Shown here piece after piece: positions 35,317 through 43,597 of a stretch of 64,000 nt of DNA. The stretch's first letter is position 1. The number at the start of each line of letters is the position of its first letter. The translations under genes and the position numbers were made by a program. This DNA comes from Paenibacillus allorhizosphaerae (GTDB lineage: Bacteria; Bacillota; Bacilli; Paenibacillales; NBRC-103111): assembly GCF_910594985.1 (NCBI RefSeq), contig NZ_CAJVCE010000010.1:62001-126000 (forward strand), in the 5' to 3' direction. Below the pieces are notes generated by a model, which had not been told where the DNA came from, made no database searches, and saw only the letters and a program-made list of their open reading frames with translations.

Positions 35317-35901
35317 ATGGCATATCCTTCTGATAACGAGCAGCGCAGTTTACTTCCCGGCATGCCCGGTACTACGGGTGGCGGGCTTCCCGGCATGCCC
35401 GGGGGCGGCACCTCTGGTGGGGGCTTTCCCGGCATGCCGGGCGTCCCCGGTGGCGGCTTCCCCGGCGGGCCGGGCGTCTCCGGCGGCGGCTTCCCCGGCG
35501 GGCCGGGCGTCCCCGGCGGCGGCTTCCCCGGCGGACCGGGCGTCCCCGGCGGCGGCTTCCCCGGCGGGCCGGGCGTTCCCGGCGGCGGCTTCCCCGGCGG
35601 CGGCTTCCCCGGCGGAGCCGGATCCGGCCCGGGGCAGGTAGGCGCACCGCAATCGGGGCCGCCATCGTTTATCCCGACCCAATCGATGCATCTCCAGTCG
35701 GTCGGTTCCGGCAGCATCCGGAACTGCTTGTTCCGCTTTGTGTACATTTGGCAATCGAACGGCGATCAATATTGGATGTACCTAACATTCGTCGGCCGCA
35801 ACTCCATTGCCGGCTACCGGTGGCACGGGCGCGGACCGTTCGGCTTTTGGATTTACTTCGGTCTTGACCTGCGCCGCGTCAACCAATTTTTTTGCTATTA
35901 A
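35317..35901 (+). CDS. Gly/Pro-rich repeat protein with conserved C-terminal domain
   Basis: A 194-residue protein. After MAYPSDNEQRS, residues about 14-105 are a low-complexity region built on the 11-residue unit GGGFPGGPGVP (about five copies, with shorter GGFPG and LPGMPG pieces). A C-terminal domain of about 80 residues follows with aromatic-rich sequence (CLFRFVYIWQSNGDQYW, FVGRNSIAGYRW, GIDL-like YFGLDLRRVNQFFCY) that I recall from uncharacterised Bacillus/Paenibacillus proteins. The 11-residue period is not a multiple of three, so a continuous collagen helix is unlikely. A surface or spore-coat role is possible but unproven. GAGGAG precedes the ATG; a terminator follows. Confidence 0.75.
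   Translation: MAYPSDNEQRSLLPGMPGTTGGGLPGMPGGGTSGGGFPGMPGVPGGGFPGGPGVSGGGFPGGPGVPGGGFPGGPGVPGGGFPGGPGVPGGGFPGGGFPGGAGSGPGQVGAPQSGPPSFIPTQSMHLQSVGSGSIRNCLFRFVYIWQSNGDQYWMYLTFVGRNSIAGYRWHGRGPFGFWIYFGLDLRRVNQFFCY
35420..35625. repeat. 33-base tandem repeats inside the Gly/Pro-rich gene
   Basis: Near-identical units of 33 bases encode GGGFPGGPGVP, with a last part of 18-base GGCGGCTTCCCCGG-type units. The very high GC and lack of stops in any frame create long spurious frames on both strands. Confidence 0.85.
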
Positions 35902-35917
35902 GCCTGCTGAAACCGAC

Positions 35918-35955
35918 ATGCCCGGATGCGAAAAATCGCATGCCGGGCATTCTTT
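35918..35955 (+). terminator. strong terminator after the repeat protein gene
   Basis: ATGCCCGGATGCGA and TCGCATGCCGGGCAT pair almost fully around AAAA, followed by TCTTTTC. Confidence 0.85.
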
Positions 35956-35996
35956 TCATCTTATTCGGAATCCGACGCGCTGAGCGCACCTGCCGT

Positions 35997-36152
35997 TTAT
36001 TCGCGGTATGTATCTTCTTTTTTCCACGGCGGGTCGCCGAGCTGGTGAAGTTTCTTATTGATCCGGTAAATTCCATAAGGAATCAACCAGCTCAAAAAAG
36101 CGCAAACCCAGGCCATTCCAGACGGCAAATAACTAAGAATCGCTTGCCACAT
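35997..36152 (-). CDS. 51-residue membrane protein at the end of the germinant-receptor operon
   Basis: A short gene that begins 15 bases after the gerAC-like stop on the same strand, with AAGGA nine bases before its ATG. The product starts MWQAILSYLPSGMAW, has one or two hydrophobic stretches (about 4-30), then a basic and polar tail (RINKKLHQLGDPPWKKED). It has no recognised family name. Its position suggests it belongs to the receptor complex, perhaps like the small GerD/GerAD-type accessory subunits reported in some receptor operons, though similarity to those is not claimed. Confidence 0.75.
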   Translation of the reverse strand: MWQAILSYLPSGMAWVCAFLSWLIPYGIYRINKKLHQLGDPPWKKEDTYRE

Positions 36153-36167
36153 GAGGATGCTTCCTTT

Positions 36168-37397
36168 CTATTTGTGAGAACGGTTGACCGTTCCCAGACG
36201 GCGAATTTTCACACTGGTTTCGAGCTTCACTTCGCAAGTAGTGAATAACCGGTCCCCCTCTTCCCAATCGTCTTTAATTTGTTTCCACACTTTGTTGTGC
36301 TTTTGCTCCAAATAAGCGCCTAGCCTCATAGCGTCCGTCTTGAATACGTTTTGCAGCTTATGGATCGCCTCCCGCTCCATCCGCTCCACTTCAACAGCCA
36401 CCGCTTGTTCCACACGCATCATTGCGTTTTCCTTCTCAAAATCCAGCTGCTGAAACGTTTCCCCTAAGGTTCCTTCCATCTCGATCGAGATCGCAAACCG
36501 GATATGCCTCGGATCGGTTACATCCGCTTTGACGTGCCGCTTAGCCGACAGCGCCTCGAACACGACAAGCTCTCCACCTAGCTGGGACTTGACGATGCCG
36601 CTATGAAAATCTCCCGTCAATAAGTTCAATCCCTCGGTTTCGTCCGAGCCGAGCGACCCCATCAATCGGGTGTCCTTGCCGCGAAAAATCGCCGCCCCTA
36701 CGACCTTTACCTCCGCCTCCCCTGTGCCGATGACTCGCTGTACGGCAAAGCTGCGGCCCCGTAGCAAAAATTCATGTATGTCGCCAAGCTTCGTCTCCGG
36801 AAGCATTCGCGAGTTTTTGGGACTGTTCTCGGCAATATAGTTAATGTACATAACCGGGAGTCTCTCGTTTTTCGGCGTAATTTCGAGCGCACCCCGGGCC
36901 TCCCCGTTCGATACGAGCACTTTGGCGCTTCTGCGCATTTCCGGTTCCCGCAAAAAAAAGTCCATAATGCGCGCAAATTCCCCCGGCTGCTTCGCCACAT
37001 GCTCCGAAATAATAATGACCTTCATATGCTCGTAATAAGGCGAGCGGCTCGCTCTTGCGGAAATTTGCCGATCAACGTCAAATATCGTATCTCCCTCGGA
37101 CGTCAAATTAAGAAACGATTCGCTTCCTGCCGAAGAAGATCCTTTTTCTCCGCCGCTCTGCATTTTACCGGGGATGACAAACTGAAACGTTGCGGCGTAC
37201 CGGTTTTTGCCGGTCGGCTTATTCGGCGCTTCTTTCCGGCTTCGCGTTTCCGCCCTAGGTGAACGCGGCTTATCGACGGCGATCCCGATCACAAAGCCAC
37301 GTTCGTCGATCTCAACCCGGTCCCAACAGCCAGTCACAAGCAGCAGCGCTCCTCCGAACACCAGGGTCCTGAGAAATGCTCTCCTAATTGTTCCCAT
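36168..37397 (-). CDS. germinant receptor subunit C (GerAC-type lipoprotein)
   Basis: A 409-residue lipoprotein of the Ger(x)C family, the extracytoplasmic part of nutrient germinant receptors in the spore inner membrane. The signal peptide ends in the lipobox VTGC, followed by the family's CWDRVEIDERGFVIGIAVD. Downstream family segments include FLREPEMRRSAKVLVS and, near the end, FKTDAMRLGAYLEQKHNKVWKQ. The ATG overlaps the end of the gerAB-like gene by 14 bases, with GGGAGGG as binding site inside it. The predicted longer frame adds 11 residues without support. It would be expressed in the forespore, inferred from the family. Confidence 0.92.
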   Translation of the reverse strand: MGTIRRAFLRTLVFGGALLLVTGCWDRVEIDERGFVIGIAVDKPRSPRAETRSRKEAPNKPTGKNRYAATFQFVIPGKMQSGGEKGSSSAGSESFLNLTSEGDTIFDVDRQISARASRSPYYEHMKVIIISEHVAKQPGEFARIMDFFLREPEMRRSAKVLVSNGEARGALEITPKNERLPVMYINYIAENSPKNSRMLPETKLGDIHEFLLRGRSFAVQRVIGTGEAEVKVVGAAIFRGKDTRLMGSLGSDETEGLNLLTGDFHSGIVKSQLGGELVVFEALSAKRHVKADVTDPRHIRFAISIEMEGTLGETFQQLDFEKENAMMRVEQAVAVEVERMEREAIHKLQNVFKTDAMRLGAYLEQKHNKVWKQIKDDWEEGDRLFTTCEVKLETSVKIRRLGTVNRSHK

Positions 37398-38496
37398 AGC
37401 GCCGCCCTCCCTTGATTCGAAGTACGACATAGAGAATGCACGGAATCAATATGCCGGCAAACAAATCAATCAAACTGGTCAGCCGGCCAAAATGACCGAA
37501 TTCATGAAGGTCACGCGGGATAAAAGAAACAAGAAAAATCGCAGGCGCAAGGCTGAAAATCACGGTTAGCCGATGGCGGGCCCCGACGAGTTTGCACATT
37601 ACATACGTGCATATATCAAGCGCCATCGCCGCTGAGTTAAACAAGGTCATAAGCCAAATCGTAAAAAAAAACGACTCGAACCGTTCCAGCACTGCGCCAG
37701 GCACTTCGATCTCCTTGGCCAGCTCCACCGTCGGATACTGAAGCTCGGCCGTCGCCGCCGGCGAGAACACGCCGATAACGAACAAAAACACAAGCACATA
37801 CAGCAGCATCGGTACCGCTACTCCTAGCACCGCCGCCTTCGTGGATTTTGTGGGCCGGTTAAGCAAAGCCGAGTAAAAGAGCACAATTTCGAAACCAAAA
37901 AAAGAAAACAAACTTTCCCATATTCCTCCGAACACTTGCTTCCAATTGCTGACGAACACCGGCTGAAGATGCTCGGAGCGGATCGATCCGAAATTCATGA
38001 AAATGACGAGCAGGAAGACCCCGAGCACAAATGGGAAAAAAAGAACATTCAGCCGAATCACTCCGACTTTGGTGCCGCAGACGGCATAAATCACAACGAG
38101 AAAGAAGGCGAGCCCAATGACTTCGACCGGGGTTCTGCTGAACAAATATTGCTTCGCGACCTCCGCCGCTCCGCGCACTTCGTAGCCGGTGAACATAAAG
38201 AACGCAATGAACAGCAGCACCGAAAAACACCAGGCCGCATGTTTGCCGATAAGCGATACGGAAAATTCAACGATCGTTTCGTTCGGAAACCGGGTAGTCA
38301 GTTGGGTCAATATCCATACCAATCCGATGGACAACAGTCCTGCAAGTACGATCGACATCCAGCCGTCGGAAGACGGCACCACTTTGGAAAGTCCCCGGGG
38401 AAGCGTCAAAATGCCAATACCCAAAATCATCGACGATACGGAGAAAAACAGTTCCGACGCGCTAATCTCCCGATCGCCGTATTCGAATGTTTTCAT
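37384..38496 (-). CDS. germinant receptor subunit B (GerAB-type, amino-acid-permease fold)
   Basis: A 370-residue integral membrane protein of the GerAB/spore germination (APC superfamily) family with about ten helices. The start (ISASELFFSVSSMILGIGILTLPRGL) is typical. This subunit binds the nutrient ligand, usually an amino acid or nucleoside, in the spore inner membrane. It lies between the A and C subunits: nine bases separate it from the gerAA-like stop and it overlaps the gerAC-like start. The ligand cannot be predicted. Confidence 0.93.
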   Translation of the reverse strand: MKTFEYGDREISASELFFSVSSMILGIGILTLPRGLSKVVPSSDGWMSIVLAGLLSIGLVWILTQLTTRFPNETIVEFSVSLIGKHAAWCFSVLLFIAFFMFTGYEVRGAAEVAKQYLFSRTPVEVIGLAFFLVVIYAVCGTKVGVIRLNVLFFPFVLGVFLLVIFMNFGSIRSEHLQPVFVSNWKQVFGGIWESLFSFFGFEIVLFYSALLNRPTKSTKAAVLGVAVPMLLYVLVFLFVIGVFSPAATAELQYPTVELAKEIEVPGAVLERFESFFFTIWLMTLFNSAAMALDICTYVMCKLVGARHRLTVIFSLAPAIFLVSFIPRDLHEFGHFGRLTSLIDLFAGILIPCILYVVLRIKGGRRYGNN

Positions 38497-38505
38497 GAAG
38501 AAGGC

Positions 38506-40107
38506 TCACTTCCCTTCATCCTTATCCATGCGTACTTCATCCGACGTCTGCATCATTTGCGGACGTCGGGTCAGCATCGTAACCGGAGCGCGCACCACCA
38601 GATCTTTCCAATCGTTGCGGAAGAACGGCGCAAACGGCGTGGAAAACGGAATGCCGAAGCTCTTCAAATTGACGATATGAATGTTGATCATGACATAAGC
38701 GAGAACAATGCCGTATAACCCGAATACGGCAGCCGCCATCATAATGCCGAAGCGGATGATGCGCAGCGTAATGGCAAACGTGTACGACGGAAGCGCAAAG
38801 GAAGAGATCGCCGTAATCGACACGACGATGACCATGATCGGGCTGACGATACCGGCGGCAACGGCCGCTTCTCCGATAACAAGTCCGCCTACGATACCGA
38901 TCGTTTGCCCGATCGGCCTAGGCAGGCGCACCCCGGCCTCGCGCAGCACCTCCAGCGTCACTTCCATCAAAACCGCCTCGATGACCGCTGGGAACGGTAC
39001 ACCTTCACGTGAGCCGGCAATGGAGAACGCGAGCTTCGAAGGGATCATCCCCTGATGGTACTCGACGAGCGCGATATAAAGCGCCGGCAAGAAGGTCGCC
39101 AGAAATGCGGCAGTAAATCGCAACATGCGCATTAAGGTGGAAATGATCCAGTCCGTATAATAATCTTCCGGCGACTGTACCAACGACCCGATCGTTATCG
39201 GCAATATTAAGGTAAAAGGCGTTCCGTCAACGATAATAGCCACTTTGCCTTGGGTTAAAGCGGCGGTCGTTTTGTCCGGCCGCTCGGTGTTCTGGATTTG
39301 CGGAAACGGACTGAGAAAGCTGTCCGCAATCCACTGCTCGATAAAGCCCGAGCCTTCAGGATCGTCAACGTCAATCGTTACGATACGCCGCTTGACTTCT
39401 TCTACCAATCCCGGATGAACGACGCCTTGAACATAGGCGATTACCACATCTTTTTTGCTTCTGCGCCCGATCCGCATACTGTCCATGCGCAAATTCGGAT
39501 CGCGCAAACGGCGGCGGATCAACGTCGTATTGACCCGCAGGTCTTCGGAAAAGCCATCCCGCGGTCCCCGAATGAGCGCCTCCGTCTGCGGCTCTTCCAC
39601 TCCGCGGCTTTTCCATCCCTGGCTGCTAAGCACGAGCGCGTGGATCGAACCTTCCACAAACAGCGCCGAATTTCCCGATAAAACACCCAGCAGCGCATCA
39701 TCCATCGTCGATACGCGGTCAATCCCGTTAACGGACAACACATGATGATGCAGTGCATTCAGCACCGCTTCGCCATCTTCAGACAAGCTTGTTTGCTGCA
39801 GCCAATCTCCGGACTGGACCATGCCGAGTACATCGTCGTTCAGCACGTTTTTATCAGCCAAGCCGTCAATGGAAACCAGCACAAGCCGATGGTTCCGGGG
39901 GCCTGCGCCAAACTCTCTAATCAGCAGATCGCTTGGCGATCCAAGGAGCTGCTGAATATAAGTGGTATTGATAGCAACGGATGAGGAGATCGCAGTTCCG
40001 CTTTGATCGTGTGAGGATGCGAACTGCTGCCGGTCTGATCCAAGAGGATTCCGTCCTTGACCGAGCATCCGTTTGCGCCGCGCTTGCTGAAATAAAAATC
40101 GGAACAA
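38506..40107 (-). CDS. germinant receptor subunit A (GerAA-type)
   Basis: A 533-residue subunit with a large hydrophilic N-terminal domain (1 to about 300) and a C-terminal membrane domain of several helices (about 310-490). Family marks are RPDKTTAALTQGKVAIIVDG near 290, PEDYYTDW, FLPALYIALVEYHQGMIPSKL and RPIGQTIGIVGGLVIGEAAV. With subunits B and C it opens the spore to nutrients. The open frame runs about 156 codons further up, but that part is not protein-like; a TTG preceded by AAGGCGAGGG gives an N-terminus MFRFLFQQARRKR, which is of a usual GerAA kind, so I start there. Confidence 0.9.
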   Translation of the reverse strand: MFRFLFQQARRKRMLGQGRNPLGSDRQQFASSHDQSGTAISSSVAINTTYIQQLLGSPSDLLIREFGAGPRNHRLVLVSIDGLADKNVLNDDVLGMVQSGDWLQQTSLSEDGEAVLNALHHHVLSVNGIDRVSTMDDALLGVLSGNSALFVEGSIHALVLSSQGWKSRGVEEPQTEALIRGPRDGFSEDLRVNTTLIRRRLRDPNLRMDSMRIGRRSKKDVVIAYVQGVVHPGLVEEVKRRIVTIDVDDPEGSGFIEQWIADSFLSPFPQIQNTERPDKTTAALTQGKVAIIVDGTPFTLILPITIGSLVQSPEDYYTDWIISTLMRMLRFTAAFLATFLPALYIALVEYHQGMIPSKLAFSIAGSREGVPFPAVIEAVLMEVTLEVLREAGVRLPRPIGQTIGIVGGLVIGEAAVAAGIVSPIMVIVVSITAISSFALPSYTFAITLRIIRFGIMMAAAVFGLYGIVLAYVMINIHIVNLKSFGIPFSTPFAPFFRNDWKDLVVRAPVTMLTRRPQMMQTSDEVRMDKDEGK

Positions 40108-40498
40108 TGCACCCTCGCCTTCCTTTCCATCCGCCCGGTTACATCCCGATGCAAATGATTCCAACCCTTCCGCTTTCATTATGTTCTGCAAACGAAAGGA
40201 ATAATATCCTGTTCCGAGCTGGCGATTCGAGAAACTGGCGTCGCCAGCTATACCGTTGGAATGACGGGGATTGACAAAGAATCGAAGACGCTTTTGTACA
40301 ATTTCGGCTGGAGGAAGGCGGAGCAGACCGTCTCGCGATCGTCCGGCTTTTGAGCAAACTTCAGCGGCTCTAAGTCGATCCGACCGGATTCTGTTGGCGC
40401 TATGGTGCGATACACGACAAGAAGAAAAGCATAGGGGGAATGGGAAGCGCTCTATCCGGAGCTTGAGTTTCGCGCAAATGTAGCCGTGAAGTTGAAAG
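40108..40498. other. leader/promoter region of the germinant-receptor operon
   Basis: About 390 bases without a supported gene. It contains a perfect 9-base inverted repeat (AGCTGGCGA / TCGCCAGCT at 40217-40249), and on the minus strand CATAATGA near 40182, which is one base off a forespore sigma-G-like -10 box; no correctly spaced -35 box was found. Short plus-strand frames here have no binding sites. Confidence 0.4.
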
Positions 40499-40528
40499 GG
40501 ACAGGCGCTATTAAGTAAGCGCCTGCCC
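40499..40528 (-). terminator. hairpin after the secreted YkuD-like gene
   Basis: GGGCAGGCGC and GCGCCTGTCCC pair with a ten-base loop immediately after the minus-strand stop. The T tract on the minus strand is short (TTTC), so termination may be partial. Confidence 0.55.
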
Positions 40529-41659
40529 TTATTTGCCCGAAATGGGGTGAACCGAGTCAATTTTCCAAGCTGCATCCAGGTCGGATCGTTTCATGGTGAA
40601 TACAAACACCTGATGCTCCGGCTTTTGGCCGTTAAACCAAATGGTTACGGGAACCGGAATTTCCAGGCTTACCGCTTGACCCGGTTCTTTCGGTTCAAAC
40701 GGTTTTGTTTTTTTGACCGCCTTCATCCGGGTCAATCCTTCCAAGTAAAAAGCAAGCTGCGGACTACGCTTATCGGCAAAGCCGCGGCGAAGCAGTTCCC
40801 GGTCCTGCTGGTTCAAAGCGATGAGAAAGCCGTCGATCACTTCATAAGGAGAAGCTTTCGCGAATTTCTCATCCAATCGTCCAGCCGCTTTATAAATCAT
40901 CCATTGATGATCCGGATCAACCTGATTGGAGCCATGCGTCGTACTATCAAGAAAATGGATGCAGAAATGCCCCGAGAAATCATTGTCCGGAATGCCGTCT
41001 CCACCATGAGGCATGCCGTGCATGGATCCAGCCAGCACTTGTCCGTCTTTTGCAACGAGCACCGCACGCCGTCGCCAGCTCCAATTGCCCTGATATACCT
41101 TCTTCATTATCGCCGTATCCGCTTTGGTGAGCGGCTGCATATCCGCGTGGTGACTTCCTGCCCGGCGCTGTACGTTGAAGGACAGCCCGGTTTCCAAATC
41201 GGTTACGCGGCAAACCGATTTTCTCGAAATGATCCGCTCCGCTTCTTTCCATGGGGTCAGCTTTCCATAGTGGGCTTGCCTTGCCGTGCGCACATAGAGC
41301 GCCAGCTTTTGTTTCGCCGAATCAGGCAAATATTGCATCTGTTTCTGCTGCCGATCGTACAGATCAAAGTTGTGATCGATCTCATACACCGTTTCCGTTT
41401 GTTCCGTCCGAACAATGACCCTCGTATCGGCAATAACCGAATGGGCCACCTCGGCCGGGACCGGTTTATTTTTATTCCAACGGCGCTGCAGTTCTGTGGA
41501 TTGCAGCCGCAGCTCGGTATGCAGCTCGGCCTCGTCCGATGCTTTAACGACTAAAACGATTTCCGTCATGATTTCTTTCTTCGGCTTGGCCGCAGCAGCA
41601 GAGCCGTGCCAACTTACGCCGAACCATAGCAGCAATGGAATGACCATCCATTTTTTCAT
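40529..41659 (-). CDS. secreted protein with a His/Cys motif reminiscent of L,D-transpeptidases
   Basis: A 376-residue exported protein: signal peptide MKKWMVIPLLLWFG... with likely cleavage after SAAAA near 23. The middle (about 150-250) is the conserved-looking part, containing TDLETGLSFNVQRRAGSHH, then SMHGMPHGG (His214) and FSGHFCIHFLDSTTHG (Cys233). A His followed about 19 residues later by a Ser-Gly-His-x-Cys segment recalls the active site of YkuD L,D-transpeptidases, though the order of residues differs, so this is only a hint. The first and last parts are unfamiliar. No lipobox or anchor is visible. It is divergent from a polysaccharide deacetylase gene, which fits a cell-wall role. 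Confidence 0.7.
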   Translation of the reverse strand: MKKWMVIPLLLWFGVSWHGSAAAAKPKKEIMTEIVLVVKASDEAELHTELRLQSTELQRRWNKNKPVPAEVAHSVIADTRVIVRTEQTETVYEIDHNFDLYDRQQKQMQYLPDSAKQKLALYVRTARQAHYGKLTPWKEAERIISRKSVCRVTDLETGLSFNVQRRAGSHHADMQPLTKADTAIMKKVYQGNWSWRRRAVLVAKDGQVLAGSMHGMPHGGDGIPDNDFSGHFCIHFLDSTTHGSNQVDPDHQWMIYKAAGRLDEKFAKASPYEVIDGFLIALNQQDRELLRRGFADKRSPQLAFYLEGLTRMKAVKKTKPFEPKEPGQAVSLEIPVPVTIWFNGQKPEHQVFVFTMKRSDLDAAWKIDSVHPISGK

Positions 41660-41831
41660 CGAAGTTTTCGCTCCTCATTCGCATGAGATTGCACCTTCAT
41701 TAGCATTTCATTCCGCCGTGCAGGTCATAACAGGAAAAAGGTGTCACTTCGCTCGGAATATTACAGGTTTAATAAGCCATCCTACATCGTATATACGGAT
41801 TAGGATTAGATCATGTAGGGAGGTTGTTTTG

Positions 41832-42599
41832 TTGCAAAAGCTGATTGTCCGATGCGCGGCCATATTGTGCGCTAGCTCGCTGCTCCTGTGCAGTCCCGTG
41901 ATCGCCGGGCCCAAGAAAGGCAGAGACTATTACGAAAGCCGAGGCGAAGTCGTATGGGAAGTGCCTACCAACGAGAAAGTGATTGCCCTTACCTTTGATG
42001 ATGGCCCCCATGAGAAGGACACGGCGCTTATATTGGATTTATTAAAACAATACAATGCGAAGGCCACCTTCTTTGTCGTCGGAAATAAAGTGGAACGATT
42101 TCCGGAGCTTGTTCGGCGCGAGATTGCGGAAGGCCATGAGCTGGCGAATCATACATACAGCCATGCTTATTTCGGCCGAAACTTGTCCGTCAACAAGTTC
42201 GCAAAAGATTTGGAACGCGCCGAAGACGTCATTTACGCGGCCGGCGGCAAGCATTGCCACCTGTTCCGCCCGCCCGGCGGGTTTTACAGCGATAAGCTTG
42301 TGGAGACGGCCAAAGGAAACGGCTATACCGTCGTCATGTGGTCCTGGCATCAAGATACAAAAGATTGGGCCACGCCGGGCGTACAAAAAATCGTGGATCG
42401 GGTGCTGCGTAATCCGCGCAACGGCGACATCGTTTTATTCCATGACTATGTCGAAGGCAAAAGTCAAACGGTTCAGGCGATGGAAATGATACTGCCCGAG
42501 CTGCAAAAAAGAGGATTTCGCTTCGTTACCGTATCGGAGCTGCTGACCTACAGCAAGTTAAAACCGGTGCGCAACCCCGAAGCAAAAAACGATCAATAA
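41832..42599 (+). CDS. secreted polysaccharide deacetylase (NodB domain)
   Basis: A 255-residue deacetylase of carbohydrate esterase family 4, acting on peptidoglycan or another N-acetylated glycan outside the cell. A signal peptide (LIVRCAAILCASSLLLC..., about 1-25) precedes the NodB domain. The metal and catalytic motifs are TFDDGPHEKD, NHTYSH, RPPGG near 150, DTKDW and LFHDYVEG. Residue order matches the PdaA/PdaB branch that works in spore cortex or wall maturation. The open frame extends far upstream, but GGAGG stands 5 and 8 bases ahead of two consecutive TTG codons; I take the second. The longer frame is not protein-like. Confidence 0.9.
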   Translation: MQKLIVRCAAILCASSLLLCSPVIAGPKKGRDYYESRGEVVWEVPTNEKVIALTFDDGPHEKDTALILDLLKQYNAKATFFVVGNKVERFPELVRREIAEGHELANHTYSHAYFGRNLSVNKFAKDLERAEDVIYAAGGKHCHLFRPPGGFYSDKLVETAKGNGYTVVMWSWHQDTKDWATPGVQKIVDRVLRNPRNGDIVLFHDYVEGKSQTVQAMEMILPELQKRGFRFVTVSELLTYSKLKPVRNPEAKNDQ

Positions 42600-42731
42600 A
42601 CCCCGGAGGGTATGTAGAGAGACGAGTTTTCCATAATTACTGATAAAAAATAAAAAAGCATGGACATTTAACCATAACCCATCTCCTTTCTTCTCATAAA
42701 ATAGACCATACGCAGAAGGAAGGGGATGCAT

Positions 42732-43457
42732 ATGAGTTATTTGGATATGCTTACGCGCCTAGGGGTCGGAAGTGCGCATCCGGGCGGGTTTACCGCTACG
42801 CTGCAGCAGCTTAGCGAATTTCCCCTGCCCACAGGCAGCCGTATTTTGGAAGTAGGATGCGGAACTGGACGAACCGCCTGTTATTTGGCGAAAAACGGAT
42901 ACGCTGTGACCGGGCTAGACATCCGCGAAGAAATGCTGGCCAAAGCAAGGCAGCGTGCCTCGGCGGAAAAATTGAACGTGACTTTCGTTCAGGGCAGCAT
43001 CGACGATCTGCCGTTTCCCGACCGTTCGTTCGATATCGTACTCGCCGAATCCGTTACCAACTTTGCCAATATTCCGATGGCTTTAAGCGAGTATTTCCGC
43101 GTATTGACACCCGGGGGCACATTATTCGACCGTGAAGTGATGATCATGAGCGCTATGGCGCAAAACGATTATAAGGAGGTTGTACGCTTCTTCGGCTTCG
43201 ATCGACTGCTGTCCGAGGAGGGCTGGCTGGAGGCGCTTGCGGCTGCCGGATTTGCCGAAGCTGTGGCAAGGAAACGGGCGATGTTTCAAGAGCATTTGGC
43301 CGCGGAAACGGAACAAACTCCCGATATGCTGCAGGTCATTGACGGAGGGGTGTTTATGGACCCTGCCATATGGAAAACGTCGCTGGAGCATGACGAGCTG
43401 ATTCATAAAAATCGGCTTCGTATGGGATACGCTCTGCTTATCGCCACAAAGTCCTAG
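42732..43457 (+). CDS. class I SAM-dependent methyltransferase
   Basis: A 241-residue methyltransferase. Motif I EVGCGTGRTACYLAKNGY binds S-adenosylmethionine near 38-55, the acidic residue after strand 2 is in VTGLDIREEM, and motif II/III lie around VQGSIDDLPFPDRSFDIVLAES near 92-113. This is the Ubie/type-11 branch; the acceptor is unknown. GAAGGGG lies before the ATG used; another ATG two codons earlier is too close to it. There is no clear terminator, and the nucleotidyltransferase gene follows after about 140 bases. Confidence 0.9.
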   Translation: MSYLDMLTRLGVGSAHPGGFTATLQQLSEFPLPTGSRILEVGCGTGRTACYLAKNGYAVTGLDIREEMLAKARQRASAEKLNVTFVQGSIDDLPFPDRSFDIVLAESVTNFANIPMALSEYFRVLTPGGTLFDREVMIMSAMAQNDYKEVVRFFGFDRLLSEEGWLEALAAAGFAEAVARKRAMFQEHLAAETEQTPDMLQVIDGGVFMDPAIWKTSLEHDELIHKNRLRMGYALLIATKS

Positions 43458-43597
43458 TCTTGACCCGATGCGTACACCGATTAATGGGCTGTTGCATATG
43501 CTTAACATGATGAAGAAAGGATTTGTCGCGGGCAAGTTTTGAAGGTTCTTTCTTTTATCATCAGATCGCAATATGCCAGAGCGGAAGTGAGCCATCT

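Noticed and set aside
35420..35625. Regular repeats considered as a CRISPR array
   Set aside because: The 33-base units are contiguous, in frame and code for GGGFPGGPGVP; there are no unique spacers and no cas genes.
35136..35747. Long minus-strand frame antisense to the Gly/Pro repeat gene (Pro-rich 203 codons)
   Set aside because: It arises from stop-free GC-rich repeats; it has no ribosome binding site, and the plus-strand frame has a proper start, a conserved-looking C-terminal domain and a terminator.
40171..40220. Forespore sigma-G promoter for the germinant-receptor operon
   Set aside because: A CATAATGA box exists on the minus strand but the nearest GGATA is 21 bases away, outside the usual 17-18 base spacing, so I do not call it.
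39981..40483. Short plus-strand frames in the germinant-receptor leader
   Set aside because: No ribosome binding sites and no protein-like features; one ends in the hairpin region.
40108..40575. N-terminal extension of the GerAA-type frame to 689 residues
   Set aside because: The extra 156 codons are not protein-like, contain no membrane or family features and overlap the hairpin and stop of the neighbouring gene; a TTG with a good binding site fits the family length.
41415..41831. Upstream part of the polysaccharide deacetylase frame
   Set aside because: It is antisense to the secreted protein gene and would hide the signal peptide; the TTG behind GGAGG gives a normal exported protein.
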